NCBI GenBank assembly: GCA_050015055.1
Contig: JBEKCD010000004.1
Coordinates: 102,666-166,665 of the forward strand
DNA length: 64,000 nucleotides
From: JBEKCD01 sp050015055
Lineage (GTDB): Archaea; Thermoproteota; Bathyarchaeia; Bathyarchaeales; Bathycorpusculaceae
Direction of reading: 5' to 3'
This document shows positions 35,692 through 44,234 of the stretch, piece by piece. Numbering within the stretch: the stretch's first letter is position 1; each line of letters begins with the position of its first letter. The notes below the pieces were generated by a model. The model worked only from the letters and a program-made list of their open reading frames with translations, had not been told where the DNA came from and ran no database searches. Position numbers and translations under genes: made by a program.

Positions 35692-36366
35692 TTAGTCTTC
35701 TGCTTTTAACTTGCCATCCTGCATGGTGTACACCTTGTCTGTGGCGTCTATTATTTTTTCGTCATGTGTTGCGACGACCACCATGGTCTTCTCACTTTCG
35801 TTCACGTCCTGAAGTAGAATGATTATTTCCCTAGCCGTCCTCGAGTCTAGCTCTCCTGTAGGCTCGTCGGCAATTATTATCTCGGGGTTGTTTGCGAGAG
35901 CCCTCGCGATGGCCACCCGCTGCATCTCACCCATGCTCAACTGTTTCGGCCTGTGATCACGCCTGTTTGAAAGCCCCAGTCTCTCAAGAAGCTTCAGTGC
36001 CTTCTCCTCTTGCACTTCCTGAGACTTGTTGGCCAGTGACATGGGCAGTTCAACGTTCTCCAGTGCGGTCAGCGTGGGAAAAAGGTTGAAGGTTTGAAAT
36101 ATGAAGCCCATGCGCGTGTTACGGATCCTTCTGCGTTCGCGACCGGACAGCTGCGAAGCATCAGCATCGTCTACGAAGATTTTTCCAGAGCTCGGATAAT
36201 CATTCAAGCCCATCAGGTTGAGCAGTGTCGATTTGCCTGACCCTGAGGGGCCGATGACAGCGAAGAGTTTTGGCTCTTTGAACTCTAAGTTGACCGCTTT
36301 GACGGCTGCTATTTCTGATGAACCCACCCGGAACGTTCTTGTCAGGCTCACTGTTCGGATATTCAT
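35692..36366 (-). CDS. ABC transporter ATPase (MacB/LolD type)
   Basis: ATPase of 224 aa: Walker A GPSGSGKSTLLN, NLMGLNDYPSSGKIFVDD, signature QLSMGEMQRVAIARAL (S-M replaces the usual S-G), Walker B IIIADEPTGELDSRTA. Partner of the FtsX-like permease upstream, whose TGA overlaps this ATG by one base. Such pairs move lipoproteins or small molecules or act as mechanotransducers; the role here is unknown. Confidence 0.92.
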   Translation of the reverse strand: MNIRTVSLTRTFRVGSSEIAAVKAVNLEFKEPKLFAVIGPSGSGKSTLLNLMGLNDYPSSGKIFVDDADASQLSGRERRRIRNTRMGFIFQTFNLFPTLTALENVELPMSLANKSQEVQEEKALKLLERLGLSNRRDHRPKQLSMGEMQRVAIARALANNPEIIIADEPTGELDSRTAREIIILLQDVNESEKTMVVVATHDEKIIDATDKVYTMQDGKLKAED

Positions 36367-37544
36367 CAGTATTCAGCTCTCAAGACTTCAGCTATGCGCA
36401 TCCTCATGGCGTTTACCGCGGGGATTATTCCGCCGAGGCAGCAGATGCCCACGATAGCCGTGAACATTTCCAGCATGTAGACTGGCGGAACGATTTCCAG
36501 CACGCTGGGAAAGAACAGGGTCAGGGGAATGCTAGTGTAGAAACTTGCTAACATGAGGGCTGTCAGCGAGCCGAAGGCTACCCCGATTATGCCGCCGAGG
36601 ACACCTATGAGGAGGGTCTCCATGACTACTACTCTGAATATATAGCTCATCGGCGCTCCAATCGCATCCAAGGTTGCGAAATCGCGACGTCTCTCTGACA
36701 CACTCATAACGGTAAGTGTCATGACGAGTATCAGGCTCATGACGAAGACTACCGCTTCAATGCCTGATGTCCAGGTCTGCACCTGATCTAGGACGGGTTG
36801 GACGATGTCGTTTCTTTCAGTTTCTGTCAAGGCGTTGACGTAGCCTATATCTTGCTTTATGGCCGTGGTCAGGTTTTGCTGTGTTATGTTTTGAAGCGGT
36901 TTTACCGCGATTATGTTTACGCTCTGCGGATAATTGTAGATGGTCTGCGCCAGTGTGAGGGGCATGACTAGGCAGCGGTTCAGCAAGGCCATTTTCGTGT
37001 CGAAGACGCCTGAAACATGCAGTGTGTAGCCGTTTACTTGGATGTCTGAGCCCACGGTCCAGCCGTACTGGTCAGCGATAGAGGCGCCTGCAACGACTTC
37101 GGTGCTCGAATCATTTGCTGGAAAATGACCACTTGGCCTCAGGGGTATGGGTCCAAGGACGAGCCCCCAATCATCAACTGGTATGCCCATCGTGAAGTTC
37201 ACTGGGACTGCCTGAACCATTCCCTGTGATCCTACAGAAGTGACGAAGAGAACCGGAGTCACAGTGGCCACGCCTGAGATGTTCACTAGTTCTTTCACTG
37301 TGGAATCTTCAGGCAGCATGCCCCCGCCGATAGGTATTGCCTGAACTACAATGGCGTCCTTGCTTACCACCGTGATTTGACCGTTGAAGAGCACGTTCAT
37401 TTCCCGTATCACCGTTGCATACCGCATGGTGGTAGCGCCGACGGCGATGACGAAAGTTGCTGCGATTGCCACTCCCAGAATACACAGGAATGTTCTGATT
37501 TTTCTGCGAAAAAGGTTTCTGAAGCAGAATGTCAGCAGTCGCGT
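36366..37544 (-). CDS. ABC transporter permease (FtsX/MacB type) with an apparent ACG start
   Basis: Permease of 392 aa: N-terminal FCFRNLFRRKIRTFLCILG leading into helix 1, a large outer domain of about 200 residues, then three C-terminal helices with RRRDFATLDAIGAPMSYIFR. The first conventional start (GTG 37472) lies inside helix 1 and would delete the conserved basic N-terminus. No ATG, GTG or TTG is in frame between the TATA box (37581-37590) and that point. ACG 37544 lies 7 bp after GAGGG and downstream of the predicted transcript start, so it is the best candidate. Confidence 0.8.
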   Translation of the reverse strand, partial: TRLLTFCFRNLFRRKIRTFLCILGVAIAATFVIAVGATTMRYATVIREMNVLFNGQITVVSKDAIVVQAIPIGGGMLPEDSTVKELVNISGVATVTPVLFVTSVGSQGMVQAVPVNFTMGIPVDDWGLVLGPIPLRPSGHFPANDSSTEVVAGASIADQYGWTVGSDIQVNGYTLHVSGVFDTKMALLNRCLVMPLTLAQTIYNYPQSVNIIAVKPLQNITQQNLTTAIKQDIGYVNALTETERNDIVQPVLDQVQTWTSGIEAVVFVMSLILVMTLTVMSVSERRRDFATLDAIGAPMSYIFRVVVMETLLIGVLGGIIGVAFGSLTALMLASFYTSIPLTLFFPSVLEIVPPVYMLEMFTAIVGICCLGGIIPAVNAMRMRIAEVLRAEY

Positions 37545-37580
37545 TTGCGATCCCTCTTGACGCTTAGTCTTACGGAAAAA

Positions 37581-37590
37581 CTATTTAAGC
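37581..37590 (-). promoter_or_regulatory. TATA box of the MacB-like ABC operon
   Basis: GCTTAAATAG on the minus strand puts transcription near 37560. That limits the permease start to positions below 37560 and so supports the ACG at 37544. Confidence 0.55.
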
Positions 37591-37642
37591 ATTGGCAACC
37601 CTTTATTATAATGCGCAGTGCAAATCTGTGCGAGGAAGGAAA

Positions 37643-40462
37643 ATGAAAATTAAGAAGCTTTTGAGTCTATTTGCAGCGTTTCTTCTTTTGGTTTCACCTT
37701 TCATTATTACGTGCAGACCCTACGCGGCCGCTCAAGCACCTAGAGCGGCTTTAACCGGCAACATTTCTGATAATGGTGTGGACACCAATAGCACGCGCGC
37801 ATTCTGGACTGGACAGGTTTCGGACCGAGGCATTGACACCGACGGTGACGGACTTTTCAACTATCTTGAAGTCGGAATAGAATTCAATGTCACAGAAGCG
37901 AGACAATACCAGTTAGAAGTCGAAGGGTTGATGGAGAAAAACGGATTCATGACGAACTATTTGTATGATTCCCACACTGAAACGAAAACCTTCAGCCCTG
38001 GCATTTACACCTTCGACATCAATTTCTCAGGTTCACAAATCGTTTCTGAACATATCAACCCAACGCATGTAAATTACGTGAGCATATATGACACGACAGA
38101 CGGTGTTGAAGTAAGTCAGCTTGATTCTGTCCCTCTTTCAAGGAGATATGACTACACGCTTTTCAATGCGCCTTCCCGAGATATTCAGGTAAACCTCAAA
38201 GTATACCCAAACGCCACGATTGCAGTGGACGGAGCGCTCAATTATACGCACATGTATCCAGAGAACACCTACTATCCTGAAATGAACGCTTCAATGGGTT
38301 TTTCGACAACCGGAAACATGACGACTGAGACTTCCAATGGCACTCTCGTCTTTCCAGAGGACACCTATACGGGCTACAACATGATCAATGCACATTCACG
38401 CTCTGTTTACATGAACGGGTTTGAGAACGACACCATCAGCGCTTCGGCAATATTGCCTCCGGACGAGACGCAGTTCTATCCGTACAACGCGACTGAGATA
38501 AGCCTCAACGCCTCATACGCCGGTGGCTTTTTCGACGTGGCCATCAACGGCCAAACGGTAATACCCACGCCGGCTTACATTGATGCGTACAGCACTCTTT
38601 TTCCGTTCAACATGTCGGATGCCACCGTGCGCGCAGAATTCGACGGGACGACCTTGGACGGAAACATTACATTCCACGCGATTCCAGGTTTCCCTCTCAC
38701 CGACGTAACGGTTTACTTCAGCGGCAACAGAAGCAGCCTCAACCTAATGGGTAACATAAACGTCACATACTCGAACTATGGCGACTTTCAGGTAAACCAA
38801 ACGACGCTTGACCAGAAACTCGCTGACTTGAGTGCCAACTTCACTGGAGAGGGACTATACTCGCTTTACAACGAGAGTGACGGTTACCTAGAATGCACTA
38901 ATCTGAACGTCACGAAGACGCCATGGTCAGACCCGACGTTGGGCGCAGACGTCACGTACAGCGCTTCGGTCGTCGGCAATTTCACAGGGGCCTTGGCCAG
39001 TATGATGTTTCCAGAGGGATCTCCGAGTGATCAGGCGCAGCAGTTTGCATACGCATCCTTGGAGTCAGCGGCTTCCTCTGTCAAAAACGCGTCCCTGGTA
39101 CTCAGTTACTATCATGAAACAGGCCTAACACAAATAGACTTGCATTTGACCTGCGACGTGCAGGGCCTGTGCAGCAGCCTCCTCTTGCTGGCGCCGCCAG
39201 CGATACCATCTTACTGGTCCTCAGAGGAGAAGCAAATCGAAGCTTTATTCAAGGTTGCAAACGCGACATCCTACGCGTTGACAGACGCAGGCGTGAAAGC
39301 CTCATACTCGAGTGCTGAGAGAAAAACAACACTTGACGCCTGGCTCATGAGCAACGATACACAGATTAAGAACGACCTCATTCCAGTTCTGCCTGACTTG
39401 GTACCACCGAGCATGCACGACCTCATCGCATCTTACTTCAACACTACCTATAGCACCGTCAACTCTTCGGTAACGACGTTTGACATGGTGAACGGAACCG
39501 CAACTTTTGCTTCACAAGAGAATCTTCAGGGCGATTTCGAGGCTGAACTGAACCGCGGAAAAGCTCTTCTAATAGCATCCTTCAACGCGACGCTCCCGTC
39601 ATCGTCACTTCCCACATGGGAGCTGAACGTTCTTAACGAGACCGACATAAACATCAACAACTTTGAAGCAGGACTTCAGGTGGGACAGGACTGGATGTAC
39701 GCGAACTTCAGCGGCCTGATTCTCAAACCTCAACCCGACGATATCAGCGCGATAACGTTTAGACTCAAGAATTGGTTGAACATGACAAACAGTCTCAACG
39801 CATCGCCGCAGGAGTTCGACAGATTCAGTATCACGATAACTGGGGTGTCGAGTGAAAACCAGACGGTCCTGCTATCACAGCAACCTAACCTGCCTCCACC
39901 CGATCAGCTCTCCCCTGACGGCAGAACCATGGTCTGGAACAATGCCTCTCTCAGCAGCCTACAGGACGTGACTTTTCTTATAGCTTACCAGAGTCAAATC
40001 AATTATGCGGGAGGAAGCTATGATGTTCCAATATTCACGAACTCCACGGTAACGGCCTTTGCCTTCGATCCAAATGCCAAGCAAATAGCCTTCAACGTCA
40101 CGGGACCACCGGGCACTGGCTTCAGCAACGTGACCATCCCTAAAACGCTGCTCAACGCGAGCGCACTCAGTGATTGGACTGTGACGTTTGACGGACAAAA
40201 CTTGACCCCGCAACAGTTTGACATAACACAAAACGCCGAGTACGTGTTCGTGTACCTGAATTACACACATTCAGCGCACGTGATAACAATCAGGGGCACT
40301 CAACTCGTCCCGGAGTTTCAACCCGACATCCTGCCAGTAGCCCTCGCAATCCTGCTTATCATCGTAGCCATAGTAGCCGTGAGACAGAGAAGAAAACTCA
40401 AGCCCGTGAAAACCAGATTCCTTCAGACTGTGGCACGCCTTAGGTCCCAGAAAACAAACTGA
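37643..40462 (+). CDS. Large secreted/surface glycoprotein-like protein with C-terminal membrane anchor
   Basis: Protein of 939 aa. N-terminal signal peptide KIKKLLSLFAAFLLLVSPFI, a very long outer region rich in Asn-X-Ser/Thr sequons and Thr/Ser, then the C-terminal LVPEFQPDILPVALAILLII followed by RQRRK. The PEF just before a final hydrophobic helix and basic tail resembles archaeal C-terminal sorting signals. The middle has repeated beta-rich segments with no family I can name. ATG 37643 follows GAGGAAGGA. Likely a cell-surface or adhesion protein (inference). Confidence 0.8.
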   Translation: MKIKKLLSLFAAFLLLVSPFIITCRPYAAAQAPRAALTGNISDNGVDTNSTRAFWTGQVSDRGIDTDGDGLFNYLEVGIEFNVTEARQYQLEVEGLMEKNGFMTNYLYDSHTETKTFSPGIYTFDINFSGSQIVSEHINPTHVNYVSIYDTTDGVEVSQLDSVPLSRRYDYTLFNAPSRDIQVNLKVYPNATIAVDGALNYTHMYPENTYYPEMNASMGFSTTGNMTTETSNGTLVFPEDTYTGYNMINAHSRSVYMNGFENDTISASAILPPDETQFYPYNATEISLNASYAGGFFDVAINGQTVIPTPAYIDAYSTLFPFNMSDATVRAEFDGTTLDGNITFHAIPGFPLTDVTVYFSGNRSSLNLMGNINVTYSNYGDFQVNQTTLDQKLADLSANFTGEGLYSLYNESDGYLECTNLNVTKTPWSDPTLGADVTYSASVVGNFTGALASMMFPEGSPSDQAQQFAYASLESAASSVKNASLVLSYYHETGLTQIDLHLTCDVQGLCSSLLLLAPPAIPSYWSSEEKQIEALFKVANATSYALTDAGVKASYSSAERKTTLDAWLMSNDTQIKNDLIPVLPDLVPPSMHDLIASYFNTTYSTVNSSVTTFDMVNGTATFASQENLQGDFEAELNRGKALLIASFNATLPSSSLPTWELNVLNETDININNFEAGLQVGQDWMYANFSGLILKPQPDDISAITFRLKNWLNMTNSLNASPQEFDRFSITITGVSSENQTVLLSQQPNLPPPDQLSPDGRTMVWNNASLSSLQDVTFLIAYQSQINYAGGSYDVPIFTNSTVTAFAFDPNAKQIAFNVTGPPGTGFSNVTIPKTLLNASALSDWTVTFDGQNLTPQQFDITQNAEYVFVYLNYTHSAHVITIRGTQLVPEFQPDILPVALAILLIIVAIVAVRQRRKLKPVKTRFLQTVARLRSQKTN

Positions 40463-40470
40463 GCGCGCGC
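40463..40470. repeat. GCGCGC box touching the stop codon of the surface protein gene
   Basis: The stop TGA (40460-40462) is followed with no gap by GCGCGCGC. Confidence 0.7.
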
Positions 40471-40587
40471 CACATTCCCGTCCGAACCCAAGCGCCTCAT
40501 CCTCACCACTTTTTTCCCACTCCGCCACCTTTTTGTATTGCACGCGCTACTTGTACAGGCATCAGTCAAACTTGGAAAGGCATCTCC

Positions 40588-41697
40588 ATGAAGTGCGAAA
40601 TCAAATGCTCAGCATGCAACAAGCCTTCTTCCAATTTGCTTGCGTTCAAATGTCCGTCATGCGGCCATCCGTTGGACGTTCAACTGGATTTCAATTTTGA
40701 ACCTGACAAGATACGCACTAGTAACTACAGCGTCTGGAGATACGAACAATTCTTCCCTTACGCTCAAGAGAAGAAAATCGTAACTCTCTCAGAAGGTTGG
40801 ACCCCGTTGGTCAAGTTATCAGACAATGCGTACGTGAAGCTTGAGAGTGCGAATCCTACTGGTTCTTTCAAGGACAGGGGCTCAACTGTTCTGGTTTCCG
40901 CTTTACACGACCTCATAGAAGAAGCGGGAGGTTACATTTCTGAAGATTCTTCGGGCAACGCTGGAGCTTCGATGGCCGCCTACGCTGCCCGTGCAGGCTT
41001 GAAGGCTAGGATCTACGTTCCGGAAACTGTTGCGGGTCCAAAGTTCAACCAAATCCAGTTTTACGGGGCGCAAGTCACGAAGGTTTCGGGCAGCCGCAGC
41101 AGAGTCACGGAAGAAGCCCAGAGTGTGGAGAAGGGAAAATTCTATGTTGGCCATATACTTCATCCGCTCTTCAGAGACGGAATAAGAAGCCTTGCATACG
41201 AAATATTCGAACAGTTCGGATGGAATGTTCCAGAACGCATCTACCTACCTGTCTCGGCCGGAACTCTGCTATTGGGCTTGATAAGCGGTTTCAAGCACCT
41301 ATCAGATTCAGGGAGCATAGAAGCCTTTCCTAGGACAGTAGCTTGCCAAACACGGCAGATCTCACCGCTCTACCACCGATTCAAAGGCTTGAAGTATGAT
41401 CCACCAGAAAAGGTGACATCCATCGCCGATGCGTTGGTAAGCACAAAACCTCCGCTGCTAGATCTTATGGTCAAGGGTTTGAAGGAGGTTAAGGGCGACG
41501 CGGTTATGGTTGACGAGGAGGAGATAATGGAGGCGTTCTTGGAGCTGGCGAGGAGGGGTTTCTTTGTTGAGCCGAGCTCAGCTGTTGCCTATGCTGGTTA
41601 CAAGAAACAACTAGCGAACAATGAAGTGTCACGGGAAAGCAGAGTTGTGATAGTCCTGACTGGGAACGGTTTGAAAACGACGATTAACCCAAACTGA
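40588..41697 (+). CDS. thrC: Threonine synthase
   Basis: PLP lyase forming threonine from O-phosphohomoserine, 369 aa. N-terminal zinc-ribbon-like cysteines CSACNK and CPSCGHP; PLP lysine in NPTGSFKDRGS; the phosphate loop EDSSGNAGASMAAYAAR; and VEPSSAVAYAGYKK. ATG start preceded by GGAAAGG. No other threonine pathway gene is in the window. Confidence 0.9.
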   Translation: MKCEIKCSACNKPSSNLLAFKCPSCGHPLDVQLDFNFEPDKIRTSNYSVWRYEQFFPYAQEKKIVTLSEGWTPLVKLSDNAYVKLESANPTGSFKDRGSTVLVSALHDLIEEAGGYISEDSSGNAGASMAAYAARAGLKARIYVPETVAGPKFNQIQFYGAQVTKVSGSRSRVTEEAQSVEKGKFYVGHILHPLFRDGIRSLAYEIFEQFGWNVPERIYLPVSAGTLLLGLISGFKHLSDSGSIEAFPRTVACQTRQISPLYHRFKGLKYDPPEKVTSIADALVSTKPPLLDLMVKGLKEVKGDAVMVDEEEIMEAFLELARRGFFVEPSSAVAYAGYKKQLANNEVSRESRVVIVLTGNGLKTTINPN

Positions 41698-41757
41698 CAC
41701 TGGGTTTCATGGGTTAATGCGTGAAAATCTTGTTTTCGCCTGATTTTTTTAGAAAAA

Positions 41758-41765
41758 CTTATATG
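41758..41765 (+). promoter_or_regulatory. TATA box of the thermosome-rpoK operon
   Basis: CTTATATG after an A-rich stretch, about 50 bp before TTG 41810. GAGGAGG at 41792-41798 is the ribosome site. Confidence 0.55.
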
Positions 41766-41809
41766 GTGAGGCTGTTTCTGTTTGTGACGCATTGAGGAGG
41801 TTATAGGAT

Positions 41810-43480
41810 TTGTCATCACAACAATCAGCTGGCGGTGTTCCAGTTTTAGTGCTGAAGGAAGGTTCAAACCGTTCAAGAGGAAAGGAAGCGCAGAACACAA
41901 ACATAGAAGCAGCAAAAATCGTTGCTGAAGTAATCAAGAGCTCTCTCGGACCTAAGGGCATGGACAAAATGCTTGTCGACAGTTTCGGCGACGTGACGAT
42001 AACGAGTGACGGGCGCACAATCTTGGATGAGATGGACATTCAGCATCCAGCAGCGAAGATGATGGTGGAAGTTGCTAAAACACAGGACAACGAAGCTGGA
42101 GACGGAACGACAACGGCCGTGATAATATCCGGTGAGCTTCTGAACAGGGCTCAGGAACTGATTGAGAAAAGCGTTCATCCCACGATAATAATCGACGGAT
42201 ACAGAAAAGCTTCAGAAAAAGCATTGGAAATCTTGGAGAAAATCGCGATACCGGTAGACCTGAACTCTCAGGATTACTTGAAGAAGGCTGCAATGACTTC
42301 GATGGCCAGCAAACTGGTCGCCGAACACAAGGAATACTTGGCAGACTTGGCTGTAAAATCGATTCTTGCGGTTGCGGAGAAGGATGGTGAGAAGTACAAG
42401 GCAGACGTGGACGATGTCAAGGTTGAGAAGAAACCCGGCGAATCCGTGAGGGACACGAAGCTCATCCAGGGCATAGTATTGGACAAGGACGTCGCGCATT
42501 CGGGGATGCCTAAACGCGTGGAGAAGGCGAAGATTCTGTTGTTGGATGCGGTGCTTGAGATTGAAAAAACCGAGTTCGACGCCAAAATCAACATCGAAAG
42601 CCCTGAGCAGATGGAGGCGTTCATAAAACAGGAAGAAGACATGCTGCGCGACATGGTTGACAAGGTCGTCAAGACGGGTGCAAACGTCGTTCTCACCGAG
42701 AAAGGCATCGACGACATGGCCCAGCACTTCATGGCGAGAAAAGGAATCCTTGCGGTTAGACGGAACAAGAAGTCAGACATGGAGAAACTTGCAAAGGCCA
42801 CTGGAGGAAAAATAGTTTCAAACCTGGATTCCATGACTTCGGAGGATTTGGGTTACGCGGCTCTTGTGGAAGAACGGAAGATAGGCGACGATAAGATGAC
42901 TTTCATAGAAGGGTGCAAGCATCCGAAGGCCGTCACGATTCTCATCAGAGGCGGGACACAGCGCATAGTCGACGAAGCTGAAAGATCATTGCACGACGCG
43001 TTGTGCGTTGTCAGAGACATAGTTCAGGAACCCAAAGTTCTTGCCGGCGGCGGCGCGCCTGAATTGGAAGTTTCCCGCGGACTGAAAAAGTATGCTGAGA
43101 CGCTTCCGGGAAGGGAGCAGCTGGCAGTCGTAGCTTTTGCAGAGGCTCTTGAAGCGATTCCGACGACACTGACAGAAAACGCTGGTCTGGACCCGATTGA
43201 CATACTCTCGGATCTAAGGTCAAGACACGAGAAAGGCGAAGTGTGGGCTGGAATAGAAGTTAACTCTGGAAAAACTCAGGACATGAGCAAAGCCGGAGTT
43301 ATTGAACCCATTTCCGTCAAGAAACAGATAATCAAATCGGCCACTGAAGCCTCGACGATGCTGCTGAAAATCGACGATGTGATTGCTTCTGGAAAGATGA
43401 GAACTCCTCCAGGACCCCCAGGAGGCGGCGGCCCACCAGGCGGGATGGGCGGCGGTTACCCTGGCATGGGGGAGTACTAG
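41810..43480 (+). CDS. Thermosome subunit (group II chaperonin)
   Basis: ATP-dependent protein-folding chamber subunit, 556 aa. Contains KSSLGPKGMDKMLVDSFGDV, the nucleotide loop EAGDGTTTAVIISGELL, VVKTGANVVLTEKGIDDMA and DVIASGKM. The C-terminal tail is glycine/proline/methionine rich, as usual. TTG start. The stop is 4 bp before rpoK, so both are on one transcript. Confidence 0.96.
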   Translation: MSSQQSAGGVPVLVLKEGSNRSRGKEAQNTNIEAAKIVAEVIKSSLGPKGMDKMLVDSFGDVTITSDGRTILDEMDIQHPAAKMMVEVAKTQDNEAGDGTTTAVIISGELLNRAQELIEKSVHPTIIIDGYRKASEKALEILEKIAIPVDLNSQDYLKKAAMTSMASKLVAEHKEYLADLAVKSILAVAEKDGEKYKADVDDVKVEKKPGESVRDTKLIQGIVLDKDVAHSGMPKRVEKAKILLLDAVLEIEKTEFDAKINIESPEQMEAFIKQEEDMLRDMVDKVVKTGANVVLTEKGIDDMAQHFMARKGILAVRRNKKSDMEKLAKATGGKIVSNLDSMTSEDLGYAALVEERKIGDDKMTFIEGCKHPKAVTILIRGGTQRIVDEAERSLHDALCVVRDIVQEPKVLAGGGAPELEVSRGLKKYAETLPGREQLAVVAFAEALEAIPTTLTENAGLDPIDILSDLRSRHEKGEVWAGIEVNSGKTQDMSKAGVIEPISVKKQIIKSATEASTMLLKIDDVIASGKMRTPPGPPGGGGPPGGMGGGYPGMGEY

Positions 43481-43484
43481 AGCT

Positions 43485-43742
43485 ACGTCAGAGAAAAAGA
43501 AAATCACGATTGGACCGCCAAAAATCACCCGGTTCGAAAAGGCAAGGATAGTGGGGGCTAGAGCCCTTCAGATATCCATGGGAGCCCCCATACTTGTCGA
43601 CGTGTCAGAAGGCTTCACAGGACCCATAGACATAGCGTTAAAAGAGTTCGCAGCCGACATACTGCCCATGACCGTTAGAAGGACATTGCCAGACGGTAGC
43701 TTCCAAGACATTCCCTTGAAATGGCTTCTCGCGGAGCACTAG
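43485..43742 (+). CDS. rpoK: RNA polymerase subunit K (Rpo6) with an apparent ACG start
   Basis: Homologue of eukaryotic Rpb6, helping assemble RNA polymerase; 85 aa. Signature TRFEKARIVGARALQISMGA, then LPMTVRRTLPDGSFQDIPLKWL. The first conventional in-frame start is GTG 43551, which would cut into the conserved KARIVGARA. No ATG, GTG or TTG is in frame back into the thermosome tail. ACG 43485 lies 10 bp after GGGGAG and gives a normal N-terminus (SEKKKITIGPPKITRFEKAR). Its 4-base TAGACGCTC end region overlaps the convergent Mut7-C gene. Confidence 0.88.
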   Translation, partial: TSEKKKITIGPPKITRFEKARIVGARALQISMGAPILVDVSEGFTGPIDIALKEFAADILPMTVRRTLPDGSFQDIPLKWLLAEH

Positions 43743-44230
43743 ACGCTCCTTTTTTTTAGTTTCTGCAGACTCTGTTCTGAGATTTTTAGCGTTTCTCTGA
43801 TTTTCGTCCAGTGTGCGCCTTGCCAGTAGACTTGGCCGCACTTAGGGCATTCCCAGAACTCGGTGTAGTGTTCAAGAGTGTTTTTCTCAACTCGGCCTGC
43901 CACTTTTTCTATTGGAACGGGCTTGACTTCGGTGTTGCACTTTGGACATCTGGACGTTGCCATGTCTATTTCAAGGCGGATGCCGAATCTTGTGGCGAGC
44001 TCGGCCAGTCTCTCCTGTTCTGTTTGCCCTTCAACGTAGAAGGCTTCGACTTCTCTGGCAACGGCATGCTGGTAGAGTGCGAAATCTCTTGTGAGCAGGA
44101 TCCTGTGCTCTTCCTTGGCGATTGTTAACAGTCCGGAGTCATCCATGCTGTTCGAGTATTCTACGTCGTGTCCCATCATTCGAAGCCAGCGAGCCAGTTT
44201 GCCGAGCATTCCGTCGATGACAAACTTCAA
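43739..44230 (-). CDS. Mut7-C RNase-domain protein (PIN-like, zinc ribbon)
   Basis: Predicted ribonuclease of 163 aa. N-terminal PIN-like half with acidic residues FVIDGMLGKLARWLRMMGHD and ILLTRDFALY; C-terminal zinc ribbon CPKCNTEVKP and CPKCGQVYWQGAHW. This is the archaeal stand-alone form of the Mut7 C-terminal domain. ATG start. Its stop overlaps the end of rpoK; dihydroorotase lies 4 bp upstream. Confidence 0.92.
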   Translation of the reverse strand: MKFVIDGMLGKLARWLRMMGHDVEYSNSMDDSGLLTIAKEEHRILLTRDFALYQHAVAREVEAFYVEGQTEQERLAELATRFGIRLEIDMATSRCPKCNTEVKPVPIEKVAGRVEKNTLEHYTEFWECPKCGQVYWQGAHWTKIRETLKISEQSLQKLKKRSV

Positions 44231-44234
44231 GAGG

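Noticed and set aside
42212..42834. Long reverse frames inside the thermosome gene
   Set aside because: Antisense shadows of a strongly conserved chaperonin.
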